Both the position numbers and the translations under genes were made by a program. From Kalmanozyma brasiliensis GHG001 (Eukaryota; Basidiomycota; Ustilaginomycetes; Ustilaginales), in the NCBI RefSeq assembly GCF_000497045.1, contig NW_015961992.1, positions 374,259-438,258 of the forward strand: a stretch of 64,000 bases of DNA. Reading direction: 5' to 3'. A model generated the notes under the pieces. The model saw nothing but the letters and a program-made list of their open reading frames with translations, made no database searches and had not been told where the DNA came from. This document shows, one piece after another, positions 28,398 to 39,357 of this stretch. How positions within the stretch are numbered: the stretch's first letter is position 1; each line of letters begins with the position of its first letter.

Positions 28398-30047
28398 TCA
28401 ATCCTCAATGGCCATATCCTCCAAATCGTCCAACAACTCATCCAGTCCGACCCTCGGCGCATCATCGTCGCCCCACTCGCTCTCGCCATCGGTGGTCATA
28501 CCATCGTCCTCGTCGCCATCCTCGACCATGCCGTTCGCCGCAGCCGCCTCGCGCTCGGCCTTGATCTGCTCTGCCCTCTCCTTCCTCGCCTTCTTCTCCT
28601 CCTCCTTCTTGGCATCCCTATACAGGTTGACGGTACCACGCATCTCCTCGTCCTCCTCGAGCTCGCGCAGGAACAATTCGTAGTCTCGCTCCACCCTCTG
28701 AGAGTCCAACCCACCGCGTCGGCCGACGGCACCGCGACCCACCGCACCCTCCGTCGTCGGATCCTCCGCTTCCTTCGCCATGGACTTGAGCTTCCACATT
28801 CGGTTCTTGGATCGCTTCTTGCGTTCAGGATAGCTCTTCTTCACCAGAACCACATCCGGCATGCGGTCGGCGGGGATGGTGTCCCACGTAGCAGAGTTGA
28901 AGTTGGCCACGCGAAGGTAGTAGCCCATGACGGTGTCGCCGGGTTGGAGGATTGCCCCCAGGTGGGTTCGGGTGTGGTAGACCGCATCCGCCTCACCAAA
29001 GGATGTTGCGTTCAATGGCGAGACTTGCGCATCTGCCTCTTCGAGACGACGGTTCTCGACACCGTGCGAGTTGGTTGCGTAGCGGCCGGTGGGTTCGATG
29101 TCGAGCACGAGGAACTCGATCATTTCCGGAATCGTCGCCAACGCAGGTTGCGGGTCCCGCCAGTACTTCTCTGCGGGCACTTCGGCCAGTTGCAGACTGA
29201 TCGGATCGATGAATCGCAACGAGTTGGTTACCTTGTTGCACAGCACCAGCTGACCGATGTTGCCGAGCTGCTTGGCCATCTTGGGCGGCAAACACACCAG
29301 GTCATCCTTGCAGATCGGCGCGATCTCTACACTGTACGTAAACTTGTAGTTGGTCGTCGACGTGTGGACGTCCATCGAAATCACCTGTTCGGACTTGGTC
29401 GTCTTGATCGGCACGACCGAGTTGAGAAACTCGACCATCTTGATCGCATGTGCGCGCTGGGTGTAGAAAAAGTCCAGCCCATCCTTCTTCTCGTTAATCG
29501 AGACGGTGTTCTGGTGTGCGTTGTGTTTGAGGATGAGCTGTTCGAGGTAGAGGAAGGTGCGTTTGTGCGGCACCTTTTGGCGCACCTGGACCATGGCACG
29601 CCAGGTGTTCTTGGCAGCGAGACGCGTGCAATCGGGACACTGACCGTACTGAACGACGAACTCGACCTCGAATATCTGCTGCAGGATGGTCGACGTGAAC
29701 ACTTCCTTCTGGACCGTCAGCTTGACGCGCAGACGCTTCGAGTGCGGCTCGGTCCAGATGAAACCCGCATCGATGAGCCGAACCTTGTTCAAGCCCTTGA
29801 GCTTCTTGAGACAGATGGCGAGGAGCTCGCGCGATTCGAGCCGCGCAGGTACCCACGACTGAGGCGGGTTGAGGTAGCGCTCGCAGTTGCGGCAGAAGTT
29901 GACCGTGGCCTGTTTGGGGACGGACTCGGTGATGTCGACCGAGTTGCGCAGGCACGAGAGACAGAGGTTGGCGTTGTTGGGCGTGATCGGGGTTCCGCAG
30001 TCGGCGCAGAGCACCATGTGCTGCGCTGCTGGAGGGTGGTACTCCAT
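28398..30047 (-). CDS. NMD3: 60S ribosomal export protein Nmd3
   Basis: 549 aa, near the 518 aa of yeast Nmd3. The N-terminus carries the zinc-binding Cys pairs CADCGTP, CLSC, CRNC and CPDC (within about residues 14-135). The conserved core follows: RVKLTVQKEVF, VEFVVQYGQCPDC, HKRTFLYLEQLILKHNAHQNT, GLDFFYTQRAHAIKMVEFLN and NSLRFIDPISLQLAEVPAEKYWR. Nmd3 binds the subunit-joining face of pre-60S particles and recruits the exportin Crm1. The Lys/Glu/Asp-rich C-terminus (about 440-549), ending LDELLDDLEDMAIED, holds Leu-spaced segments that could be the nuclear export signal. No intron is present. The gene is divergent from the small spliced gene at 30520. Confidence 0.96.
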   Translation of the reverse strand: MEYHPPAAQHMVLCADCGTPITPNNANLCLSCLRNSVDITESVPKQATVNFCRNCERYLNPPQSWVPARLESRELLAICLKKLKGLNKVRLIDAGFIWTEPHSKRLRVKLTVQKEVFTSTILQQIFEVEFVVQYGQCPDCTRLAAKNTWRAMVQVRQKVPHKRTFLYLEQLILKHNAHQNTVSINEKKDGLDFFYTQRAHAIKMVEFLNSVVPIKTTKSEQVISMDVHTSTTNYKFTYSVEIAPICKDDLVCLPPKMAKQLGNIGQLVLCNKVTNSLRFIDPISLQLAEVPAEKYWRDPQPALATIPEMIEFLVLDIEPTGRYATNSHGVENRRLEEADAQVSPLNATSFGEADAVYHTRTHLGAILQPGDTVMGYYLRVANFNSATWDTIPADRMPDVVLVKKSYPERKKRSKNRMWKLKSMAKEAEDPTTEGAVGRGAVGRRGGLDSQRVERDYELFLRELEEDEEMRGTVNLYRDAKKEEEKKARKERAEQIKAEREAAAANGMVEDGDEDDGMTTDGESEWGDDDAPRVGLDELLDDLEDMAIED

Positions 30048-30519
30048 CTTCGTACTGTTGTGAGGGTGGTGTCGGTCAGTGATGGTGGTGAGCAGAGGAA
30101 GATGTTGCTAACTCCGTGGCGAATGAGCAGCTCGTTGCTTCTTCTCGAAATTTAAGGCGCAGCAACCAACTTTTTCGGTGGAGAAATTTTTGGATGTCGA
30201 GTGCGGGTCTCGTGCAGCTGTGTGGCTCAGCCAAGAAGGGTCGCAAATCTGAGCCAGATCTCGTATCGGGAGCATTCTAGCAGTGATGTTAGAGTGCCAC
30301 AACGCCCGAAATAGCGCTCCGAGACCCGAGCAAAAAGCCAGAGGCCCTTTGACGTAACGGTTCAGCTTGTGGAGGAGGAGCAGGGCATGCTGATGATCAA
30401 CGCTGTGTTGAGGACCCTTCCATACTGTCATTCAACATCATTACTACTCAAAGGAGGAACAGAACCTACAGGAAGTCACACGAACTGCAAGCAACGGCAA
30501 CGAGGCAAAGTTCAACATC
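30048..30519. promoter_or_regulatory. Bidirectional promoter region, NMD3 and the small spliced gene
   Basis: 472 bp between the NMD3 start and the AT of the split start codon. It includes the 5' leader of the rightward gene. No TATA box is clear. Confidence 0.4.
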
Positions 30520-31125
30520 ATGTAAGTGCCTGCATCGAGCCGAGCTTCTTTGCTCGCGAGCCTCACGTACCGACTTCCTCGACTCGGAAGGCTGACGATC
30601 CGCGTGATTGCCTCAACATCGCTCTGCGATGATGACTGCAGGTCCGGAGCATCTTCAAATCTTACCGAGCGAATGGACTCGCCAGCGCATGAGTCGACAA
30701 GGCAGTTCGTGCAGCAGACCGGGGCTGCCATCTTCACATTGGACGGGTAAGTTCTGCACCAGCAAGCCTCACGGCTTCGCATCCTCCGGACGGATCAGCT
30801 AGGTTCTCGAGCTAACTCACCCGTCTTTCACATCCATCACGACCACACAATCTGCAGAGAGCGAGGGTCCGGCAGATCGCAGCTCTGCGCAAAGCAGGCC
30901 GACGGTCGCATGACGTGCACCGAGATCGCGTTGGAAGGTAAGCTCAGCCCGCCGTCGGAACAAGACCATGGATCCGCTGGGAGGAAATCATCGCTGACAC
31001 TCTTCTGTTGCGCTCTCACAGCCAAATCACTCTTCTCGACAATGCAGAGCCTCAACTTCTTCTGCACCTTGCCGCAAGATCCATCGAAGACACACATCAA
31101 CTGCCAGCGCATTCCCTCATCGTAG
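30520..31125 (+). CDS. Small four-exon gene with intron-split start codon, unknown product
   Basis: Model: AT at 30520-30521, exon 2 30642-30746, exon 3 30858-30937, exon 4 31022-31125; introns of 120, 111 and 84 nt with GTAAGT, GTAAGT and GTAAGC donors. Splicing joins AT to the G of exon 2, giving MSGASSNLTERMDSPAH, then STRQFVQQTGAAIFTLDG, and a 96-aa protein ending in TAG. Third codon positions in the exons are G/C-rich in this frame, unlike the alternatives. A second acceptor 2 nt downstream (30860) would switch frame and give 129 aa with poorer codon use. I recognise no family. The exon model is inferred from splice signals, frame and codon bias only. Confidence 0.5.
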
Positions 31126-32318
31126 CGCGTCACGAAGGCGGGGGCCACCTGTCTGGCGCAGCCGCAACACAACATCGGACGCTGACCGAATGGCCAATGT
31201 ATCACTCAAACACAACAATGGACTGAAGCACTCGAACCGTTTGACTTGCGGACAGTCATGTTGATGCAGCTTCGGGCGGCCAATTGGACCAAGAGTGCTC
31301 ATGTCCCTATGTAGCTCGACCGTTCGAGCCCGAAGCCATCTGTCTTCTTGGATCGCTTACACATCAAAGTATGGGGCTCAGCAGCCGTTTTGCATGCAGT
31401 AGGGCCTTCGAGCAGTGCCAGTTGCACCTGGATGCAGAGGTTTTCGGCGACCTTGCCCGCCAGTCGGAAGCTTTGCAGAGCCTATTTTGCAGAGGCAATC
31501 CTGAGCAAATTCGTTTGTCATCGTCGGAAGACCGTCGAGGATCATCTTGAGCATCGTTTCACGACCCGTGGGAAAGGCAGCCTGCTGAAAGATGCAGCTG
31601 TACGAGGCCGGCCAGCGAGCGTTTTTCCTGAGAAGATCTTCAAGTCGGATGGAATCCTTGAAAATTAGGACCCTCTTTTTGCCGACGCGGATGCCTTCCG
31701 AAAAGAAAGCGCGTGCACAGTCACAGGGTGGATTGCCAATGCTTCGATGCAAGGCACATGCTGAGAGAGACAGAGAGGCATGACTGACAGTCGTGAGCGG
31801 TGGAAAAGGGATTCGGTCTGCATTCAGCGCCCAAATAGCACGTCGCGCAGGCGAGATGCCAGTCCGTCGGCAGATCCTTGGCTGAGCTCTTCTTCCTTCG
31901 TATGATCTTCGACTGATCTTTCTTCGACGCCCATCACTATCGACTGGCGAGCCCCTTTCGAAAAGCCACAAAGTGCCTCTCCTGTGGCTACAGAGCCTCG
32001 TTGACTCGCGCCGAGTCTGCGCAGCAACAGCCGCCACTTTCATTTGCCTCACAGTCTCGCTCCTTTCCGCTCCAACACGCTCTCTTCTTGACAACCACAC
32101 ACACTCCAACTCCGTCGTCTACGCAGCAACATTGCCATCGCAAGCGCCTCCTCGTTGTCACAGCACTGTCTTATCCAAGACACCGCATCGCTACTACGCC
32201 AAAGGAAAGCATAATTCTCACCGACCACGCGCATACACGCACCCAGCCACCGGCTCACTACGCCTGAAACCGGGCTCCCTCGACATCGTCGCTACCTTTC
32301 AGTTGAATCTCTGTTCGT
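31126..32318. other. Intergenic region upstream of HPC2
   Basis: 1.2 kb. A 243-codon minus-strand frame (about 31378-32109) begins with a non-ATG codon, has no recognisable content, and is taken as chance. The final 300 bp are C/A-rich and probably the HPC2 leader. Confidence 0.5.
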
Positions 32319-34571
32319 ATGCCATCGATTGGTCCGGATGTCATCGAAATCTTGGACGACAGCAGCGAATCTAGATCCTCCCCTCCTCCCGACATCATAG
32401 ACTCCAAAATGAGTGCAAGGCCCTCTTACGCAGATGCCGTCAACGACGAAGACATGCACCCGTCTTCGGCCGCGTCGCGTGTCTCCCTCGCGAACCTCCT
32501 CGGCCCTTCTGGTCCCGGCTCCTCACCTTATGCCAGCACTCCTCGCACATCACCTCGCAAGCGATCCAGCGCAGGCGAGTCTGCCGCCAATCTGCAACTC
32601 CCTCCTGAGAGCGGCAATCGCAGCGGCAGCTCCAGCGGTCAACCTCGTCGCATCGAATTGTCCTCAACTTCACAGGCCGCATCCACAGAGGCTGCGCAGA
32701 CATTCCACGACGCAAAAGAGCATGTAGCAGAAGACGTGGCGATGGCAGATCCCATCGAGGAGAATGGGCGCGAACCGGAAGACTACGACCACGATGATGA
32801 CGACGATGACGAAGAGGACGACGACGACGATAAAGCAACCACCGATGCCGGCAGTGCATCCGAAGGCGAAGGCGATGACAAGGGCGAAGGCTCGTCACCC
32901 AAAGACGGAGCCAAGGCAGGTGGGAACCCATCCTCGCCTAGCAAGAAGCGCTCGCGTCGTCGAAGTCCGTCGGTGCCAGAACCCGTCGTACCTCTAGCTC
33001 CCAAGCGACCCACCGTGCGAATCAACATTCTCGAAGCCAGGCAAAGCGGCTACCTCATCAACGTTCCCGAGCTCGTGCTGGCCAAGCTGCAAAAGGAGAG
33101 CCACCCCTGGGCCAAGTGGTACGAAGAGCAGCTCCTCGAAGCTGCAGAACCAGAACCTGTCGCTGCACCGGGCCGGCCCGAGGTGCCGCCTGGCCTTGAA
33201 GGCTTCGGAGGTCTCGCCAAACTGCTCGAGAAGTATCCTGCTGGCGAAGGAGGGCCATCCAGTGCAGGTGGTGCGGCCAAGAAGCGCCGTCGACCCAACG
33301 ACGACAAGTACGATATCGGACAGTACGACGTGCGGGACCCCTTTGTCGACGACTCGGAGCTCAACATCGATGAGCCCACCCACTTCGCCAAGCCCAAAGC
33401 AGACGGCTTCTACGTCACACAGGGTACTGTCGAACTGGCCAAGGCCAAAGCCATGGGCAAAGGACAGCCGCTTCCGCCCAGCGAGAGGCCAAAGCCGCTC
33501 AGCATTCGAGACTCCAAGGTTGGATTTGCCGGGTCTCTCACCAAGCTCGTGGCAAGGAAAGCGCAGCAAGGCGTCGAGTTGCCGCCCATGCCTCCGACGG
33601 CGTCTCCTTCGATGCAATTGGGCTCGCTCCTCAACAGCGGAGATCCGGGCAGTCCTTCGGTTGGTTCCACGTCGGCCCTCACCAACGCGCAGCGACAAGA
33701 GGGCACGCGCGATTCGCCCATCAAGGTCGACGATCTGGATTCCAGCTCCTCCAAACTCGCCAAGAAGAATCGCTATCCGACCGAGCCCGTCGACCCACGT
33801 CTCCAAGCTGCGTTCGACGATCTCAAGCGCAAGGTGGACGCCGAGTCCTTCCAGAAGGCCAAATTCCCGCCTTCGCTTAAGGCACCGCTCATCGAGACTG
33901 CTAAGCTGGCCGTGATGCTCACCGAGTACAACGAGAATTTCTTCAACCATCTGCCCACCATTTTCCCCTACAACCGCTATACCATGACGAAGCTCGTCAA
34001 GCGCGAGTTCTTCCCGGTGCACATGAAGTTCTTTGATGAACTCAAGCAGGAGCACCTGGACAAGCTCGGCGGCATGATCCGGGACAGCTATCCGCAGCAG
34101 CTGGCGGATTTCGAGGCGGCGCACAAAGCGTGGATGGAACGAGGCGAAGCACCCAAGGAGGGCGAGGCACCGCAAGCCATCAAGCCACCCAAGGCGGCCA
34201 ACGGAGACGACGCGATGGATGTCGACGGTCCCCAGGACGGCGAAGACGAGAACGTCGAGCCGACCAAGCGCTGGAAGTGGACGGAGGAGATGCGCGAGGA
34301 GGTCTTTACGCTCATCACCATCGAGAATGCGATGAGCGAGCTCCGAAACGAGAAACACAAATTGGAGAACTCGACGGAGCAGTACAGCGAGATCAACGCT
34401 CGTAAGGCCTGCTACAAGCAAATGGCCGAGCTGTTCCCCGAGGATGGCTGGACGACGTCGACCAACATCTCGAGGGAGTATGCGCAGATCAAGAAGAAAA
34501 AGGACCGTCAGGAGGCGAGGGGCGAGGAGCTCTTTGGCGATTCACGGGCGAGCAGCGTCGGCCCGGCCTAA
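32319..34571 (+). CDS. HPC2: HIR histone-chaperone complex subunit Hpc2/ubinuclein homologue
   Basis: 750 aa. The diagnostic Hpc2-related domain is at about 328-370: DKYDIGQYDVRDPFVDDSEL, NIDEPTHFAKPKADGFYV. This domain binds Hir1/HIRA in the HIR complex, which deposits H3-H4 independently of replication and represses histone genes. RPTVRINILEARQSGYLINV (about 230) precedes it. The N-terminal 220 residues are disordered with an acidic run (about 150-185) and a basic nuclear-signal-like KKRSRRRSP. The C-terminal half (about 490-735) is helical, as in ubinuclein middle domains. Start is the first ATG (MPSIGPDVIEILDDSSE, a SUMO-interaction-like VIEIL followed by acids); the next Met is 30 residues on. 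Confidence 0.9.
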   Translation: MPSIGPDVIEILDDSSESRSSPPPDIIDSKMSARPSYADAVNDEDMHPSSAASRVSLANLLGPSGPGSSPYASTPRTSPRKRSSAGESAANLQLPPESGNRSGSSSGQPRRIELSSTSQAASTEAAQTFHDAKEHVAEDVAMADPIEENGREPEDYDHDDDDDDEEDDDDDKATTDAGSASEGEGDDKGEGSSPKDGAKAGGNPSSPSKKRSRRRSPSVPEPVVPLAPKRPTVRINILEARQSGYLINVPELVLAKLQKESHPWAKWYEEQLLEAAEPEPVAAPGRPEVPPGLEGFGGLAKLLEKYPAGEGGPSSAGGAAKKRRRPNDDKYDIGQYDVRDPFVDDSELNIDEPTHFAKPKADGFYVTQGTVELAKAKAMGKGQPLPPSERPKPLSIRDSKVGFAGSLTKLVARKAQQGVELPPMPPTASPSMQLGSLLNSGDPGSPSVGSTSALTNAQRQEGTRDSPIKVDDLDSSSSKLAKKNRYPTEPVDPRLQAAFDDLKRKVDAESFQKAKFPPSLKAPLIETAKLAVMLTEYNENFFNHLPTIFPYNRYTMTKLVKREFFPVHMKFFDELKQEHLDKLGGMIRDSYPQQLADFEAAHKAWMERGEAPKEGEAPQAIKPPKAANGDDAMDVDGPQDGEDENVEPTKRWKWTEEMREEVFTLITIENAMSELRNEKHKLENSTEQYSEINARKACYKQMAELFPEDGWTTSTNISREYAQIKKKKDRQEARGEELFGDSRASSVGPA

Positions 34572-37500
34572 TCTTCGTCAATCCGAACAGCATTGATCAA
34601 CTAGGATCGCCATGTGGTCTGAGTTGACTGAACAAATAAGAAGTGGCGTCATTTGAAACGAGAGCTAGCGTGGAGCTGATGGTCTAGACGATTGCCTCAG
34701 GCTCAATTGAGTCTAGACGGCTGCTGTCTCTTGTGTAGGTGCAGGGTGGCATCGGAGCACAGGAACAGCTCTAAACTGACATCCTGACACACGGCATGGT
34801 ATGAGACGAGCTGTTAGCCTTAGCACACACAGAAACAAGCGGACAACAAGATCACGAGCTGCTTTCCCTTACCAAGAGGAAGCATCAAAGGCTGAGCGGA
34901 AGTCTCAGCTGGCGAGGGCCCTCATACGAGGAGGGCAAGTTGGTCACTCGACTCTGGGTCTGAGAGTCCATCCTCAGGTGGGCACTTGGTCACACAGCCT
35001 GGAAGCTTGTCGGTCGATCGACCGCCTCACGACTTAGTTCTTTGTTTGTCTTCAAGAGTATCGCGATGCGAGCTGAGGGCCCATCGAAGCTTCTCTTGGA
35101 CAGAAGCTCAGCCTCTCGAGACAGGCTGTCGTGCTCCTGGGCATCAGGTCGCTGCTCAGACCGCCGATCCGGACCCTTGAACCTCGACATTTCAGACTCA
35201 CGACTCGAGCGCCGCTTCTCAACATTAGCTTCTGATTGTCGTTCGGTCATCGCATGCTATCACGAAGCCTGGTCAAATCGATGCAAGCAAGCCGCGGGTC
35301 GAGCTTCTATCTAACGCTGTTTCTCTCGTGCGCAACTTGAAAGGGCGAGCCAGCAGCCCGTGCGCATGGCAAGGTCTATGATCTCTGGCGCGGGAAAAAA
35401 AGTGTTGCTGTGGAGGCTCGGCTCTGACCGAAAACAACGAGGGTCAGGTGAGCCCGCCATGCTTATCGCTTGCAGCCGAACGGGTGACCCTTTGCTATCA
35501 CTTTGCAGAAAGACGCCATCCCGATCAAGCGAGCACCCAGCTTTGGTAGGTGGCCGGCCTGGCTTGCAGGCTTGACTGGCAAATGCAACGAATGCAATCA
35601 ACCTGCCGTAGACTCGATCCCTGACCGCAGCCGGGACGCTCTTGCTCGAATTAAAAGTTCCATTGATGCTGCTGAGGGGGAGCGGTGCTCTCTGATGAAG
35701 CTGACAGGATGAGGAACGAGCCTCGTCTGAGTTGTGCGCGGAACAACCCAGCCGGTCAATCTGGACAAAGCGGAGTCACACAGCTGGATTGGGTCTCGAA
35801 CAGCAGGCCGAATCGCCTCAGCTTGGTATTCGATGGCCCGTGGGTCGACGGTCGAAGCTGCCAGAAGGCGCCGTCAGTCAATATGAGCACTCGCTTGCCA
35901 GAAAGGGTCTTCAGGGCTTGCCCGCTTCCCCAGCAGACCCTAGCACCCTTCCATCATGTTCGGAATCCTGCGCATTCAAAGCCACCCACCCTGCCAAACA
36001 AGACCAAGCGCGGGACAGCCACAATCAGATGGATGCTGAGGCCTCCTGTTACGAGATCGGACACGTCGACAGAGGTGCAGGGGCCACACGATCAAAGCGG
36101 TGGCTCCATCGAGACAAAGGCGGAGGTCACAAGACTGAACCCCACTCAGCAGACTAAGAATGGCTGAGCCGAATCCAGCTAGCGGGCCGATAACAGGACG
36201 GGGCGCTTTGTTCAGGTCGGAGCTTGGAATGGCTGGTAATCTCGCATGGCGAATCCAAGGTCATGAGGCCAAAATCACGAAACGGGTCACAAGGTGTTGG
36301 CTCGGGCCAGCCGAAAACATTAATTTTAGCCAAATCAAAAAAAGTACAGTAAAAAGGGAGAGACCCTGCAGATTTACCCCACACTTTTCTGTTCTTGACA
36401 GCCAGCTTTTACGGCAAGAGCTGTGGAGGTGATGGCTTGCCATGCCCGCCAAATTAGCCCTCGACTGCCTTATCTGGCGTGCGCTTAGTCCTCGCTTAGA
36501 TGGGTCACAGAGTCAATGCGCTGCTCCGGAAGTCGACTCCGCTTTGTTGTCACATCATTCGGCTTGGCCGCTACAGCTATCCTGGCCGCTCCCCCGCTGG
36601 CTACGCCTGTTGGATGTGTGAGCTGCCCGTCGGACCTCTGCTGTCCCTGAACGATCACTCTTCATGCTGGTGATACGAATGGGGGCTGGTTTCGAAGTGG
36701 AAGATCTACGCTGAGCTGCTTTTATAGTCCTGGCGGACAAGGGTGAGCGGAGGAGAAGGGCACAAGGTCGGTTGTCCCGTGCTCTGTTTTGGGCCAAGAT
36801 TAGCCTTTCGCCCTCAGCGGCCATGACCTGCGCTGCGCATTGTCTTTTTGCTCGCACTTTCGCCTGAGACTTGGTTTTGGCTTGCAGCGCCGTAGCGCCA
36901 TCCCTTTGTCCTCGCAGCTTCCTCGACCCACTGCTTTGTCGTCCCTGCACAGTCTTGAGTCTGTCTTTGGACTATGCGGAGGAGGGCGCTCTCCTTCCCT
37001 GGACGGCGCCGACCCCATCACTCTGAGAACGGCCACTTCTTCCCGATCTTTGTTCCTGCTGAGAGCACGTGAGGACTAGAGTGCTGCCTGGGATCCCACA
37101 CGACTCCTGCAGAGTGCAGTCATCACGATCAAGGTGCAGCGGTCTGAATTGCCGACGTCGAGTTTGGAGAGCGCCGGTCATCTTCGAGCTACATTGACTG
37201 ACTGATCGCACTGCTTTACGGACAGTGCGCGAGTACCCAGGATGGAAGAGGCTGCCGGGCCAACCGTGGAGATAAGGTCTGGGCGGACAAGGGAGGGAGG
37301 AAGGAAGAGGGCAGGTTGACCTGAGTTACTGGTCGCAGACCTGCGAGGTGCCCAGCTAGGCGTTCGGACAGTCAAATACTCCCTCTGCTCTCACTCGCCC
37401 CAACCTGTCAAGGCGCTTCGACTGCATGCTCGCTTGTCACGAGAGAACACGACCCTTGCGCCGTCTCTGCAGTCTTTCGGCTAGCTCCGTCCGTTGGCCC

Positions 37501-37575
37501 CTTCCCCACACCTTGACTGGTTCTGCAGGTGGGCTGCGCAGAAACGTGAGGTCGTGTGATTGCGCCTTGCCGTGT

Positions 37576-37590
37576 GACTGACTGACTGAG
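37576..37590. repeat. Short (GACT)n tandem repeat
   Basis: About 3.5 copies of GACT in succession within the gene-poor region. Confidence 0.7.
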
Positions 37591-37772
37591 TCCTGGCTTG
37601 CATCGCGCGACCAGAGCCCACTTCTGCGCAATTGCCCGTACAGCTCGTCTGCTTGGCCGACCCGTTCGCCTGTCATTGTCGCTCTCTCCCTGCACCCCAC
37701 ACTGCGAGCCGACAGACCTCGACAGTAAACGAGGGACCGTGCGGCTTCCCCGCCAACAAGACTTTGAGCAAT

Positions 37773-37792
37773 CAGCACAGCACAGCACAGCA
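37773..37792. repeat. Short (CAGCA)n tandem repeat
   Basis: Four perfect CAGCA copies, about 65 bp upstream of the TATA box of the next gene. Confidence 0.75.
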
Positions 37793-37856
37793 TGGCGCCG
37801 TTAGGGTCCTAGTCACACTTGAGCATCCCCTTGAAGCTCCATAGTCGCCTGAACAG

Positions 37857-37863
37857 TATAAAG
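37857..37863 (+). promoter_or_regulatory. TATA box (TATAAAG)
   Basis: TATAAAG lies 428 bp before the ATG at 38285. It is followed at the right distance by a C/T-rich stretch that would hold the transcription start (about 37885-37920), giving a leader of about 370-400 nt. A clear TATA box and pyrimidine-rich leader are typical of strongly expressed fungal genes. Confidence 0.55.
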
Positions 37864-38284
37864 TCCTGCTCCCTCCCAAGGCTTCTCCATCTTTCCTTCT
37901 TCCTCCATCAGATCAACATACGATAACAGCACTCTCGAGTCGCACTCCGCTCTCAAGACCATCCAAACTCAAGCCAGCTAACCAACTCTATCATCGACGC
38001 AGCGTTTGCTCATTGCCGTCGCCGAAACACCTCTTCTCGTCGTCACCAGCGCAATCCCTCCGCCGCCGTTGTATTCTCAAGCAATCGGCCGCCTGATTAT
38101 CTCTACCTGGATCAGTAAGCGAGCGAACTAGCATCTAGTCGTTCGTCCCTGCTCCTCGTCACCAGCAAACTTCCTCGTAGCTGTTTCAGCTACGTCACCA
38201 CCTCAACCAGCGTCTCTAGCCTAGGCTTTATCCCCTCACCCCTCTTCCACCCCCTCCTCCCCTTTCATAACCCTTCTATCCAAA

Positions 38285-39357
38285 ATGGGCAAGAAGTCAA
38301 ACAAGAACCAGGAGCAGGTCGTCGACCTCACCCTTGCAGTACGTATTCACCATCTGAGTCGCCTGGATCCACTTTCCCCCTCCGCCTTGGCCCTTCCTTT
38401 CTTGTGCTCGTGTACTGACGATCGCTTGTACTTGCTCCTCTTCCCTTTCCCCGTCAACAGGGCCCCAAGGACTGCGGCGTGATGTTCGACAGCTCGGACG
38501 CCGTCTTGGACGAGGCCAAGAAGATGGTCCGCCTCGACCACGTCTCCAAGCCCTGGACTCGCGAGTCCTGGGAGAAGGCTAGGCCCTTCATCCTCGAGCA
38601 GCGCCAGAAGCTCGAGACCACGGGATGGACCGGCACCGATTCGGCTCGTACCGAGCTCTACGTGCTCCGCCGCAGCGCTCCTCACGGCGCCTTCACCGAA
38701 GACGGCTTCATGTACGTCAGGATCCCCAAGAAGTTCATCGACTTCCTCCGATGCAGCCGACCCGCCGATGAAGACAAGACCGAGGAGCACGACGATGGCA
38801 AGCAGCGCAAGACGCTCCGCCGTCGCAAGGAGAATGCTCCTTCCTACAAGCTCGACAACGAGTTCATCTGGAAGGTGCGCGTCGATGGTGATGGTGACCA
38901 GAGCGATCGAGACCCCAACGTGATCCTCGACGTCCCAGAGCCATTGGAGAACATCTTCTACCTTGTTCAGTGTCTCTCGCCCGGTATGGCCAGGCTCCAG
39001 TACAACCGCAAGGATGCCATGCAGCCCAACACCAAGCAGTCGGATCTTCGCGACGACCCAGAAGCCCCCGCTATGCGACACCGCGCCGTGTTCGCCGCAA
39101 GCGAGAAGATGGTTCGCACGCTCCCTCCCGTCTTCTGGATGAAGAAGAACGAGATCGAGCTCCGCAAGATCCTCGGCGCCGAGGCCTACGAAGCCACCAT
39201 GCGCGCGTGCCAGGACGACAGCCGCTCGCACGTTCGCGACGTCAAGGGCCTCAACGAGAAGGTCTGGGAAGAGGCCCTGCCCCCGCGCTCGGAGGACAAG
39301 AAGAGCAAGAAGGCAAAGGCCCCGAGGGTGTCGAAGGCGGTGGCGGCAAGTGCATGA
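38285..39357 (+). CDS. Two-exon gene of unknown function, probably well expressed
   Basis: Exon 1 38285-38338 (MGKKSNKNQEQVVDLTLA), a 122-nt intron (GTACGT donor, CAG acceptor), exon 2 38461-39357; 316 aa in total. I do not recognise the family. The protein is charged and soluble-looking, with mixed helix/strand composition: VRLDHVSKPWTRESWEKARP, RTELYVLRRSAPHGAF, FMYVRIPKKFIDFLRC, YKLDNEFIWKVRVDGDG, and a Lys/Ala-rich tail (KKSKKAKAPR). Lys-rich ends could bind nucleic acid (inference). Strong codon bias toward C/G-ending codons, the TATA box and the long pyrimidine-rich leader suggest high expression. No signal peptide or membrane segment is present. It ends 866 bp from the convergent IES2. 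Confidence 0.85.

Larger units (their letters stand above)
34572..38284. other. 3.7-kb gene-poor region
   Basis: The longest stretch without a convincing gene. Frames up to 160 codons occur (for example plus strand 35685-36167), but several overlap in different frames, and none has recognisable motifs or consistent third-position bias. It contains an A/T-rich patch near 36315-36360, short tandem repeats near 37576 and 37773, and the TATA box and leader of the next gene at its right end. No transposon remnants or tRNA were recognised. Confidence 0.5.

Noticed and set aside
31378..32109. 243-codon minus-strand frame upstream of HPC2
   Set aside because: It opens on a non-ATG codon and has weak bias and no recognisable content.
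32994..34421. 475-codon minus-strand frame opposite HPC2
   Set aside because: Overlaps the recognisable Hpc2 domain on the other strand; Leu/Arg/Val-rich shadow translation.
35685..36167. 160-codon plus-strand frame in the gene-poor block
   Set aside because: A second overlapping frame of similar length exists, codon bias is weak and no motif is seen.
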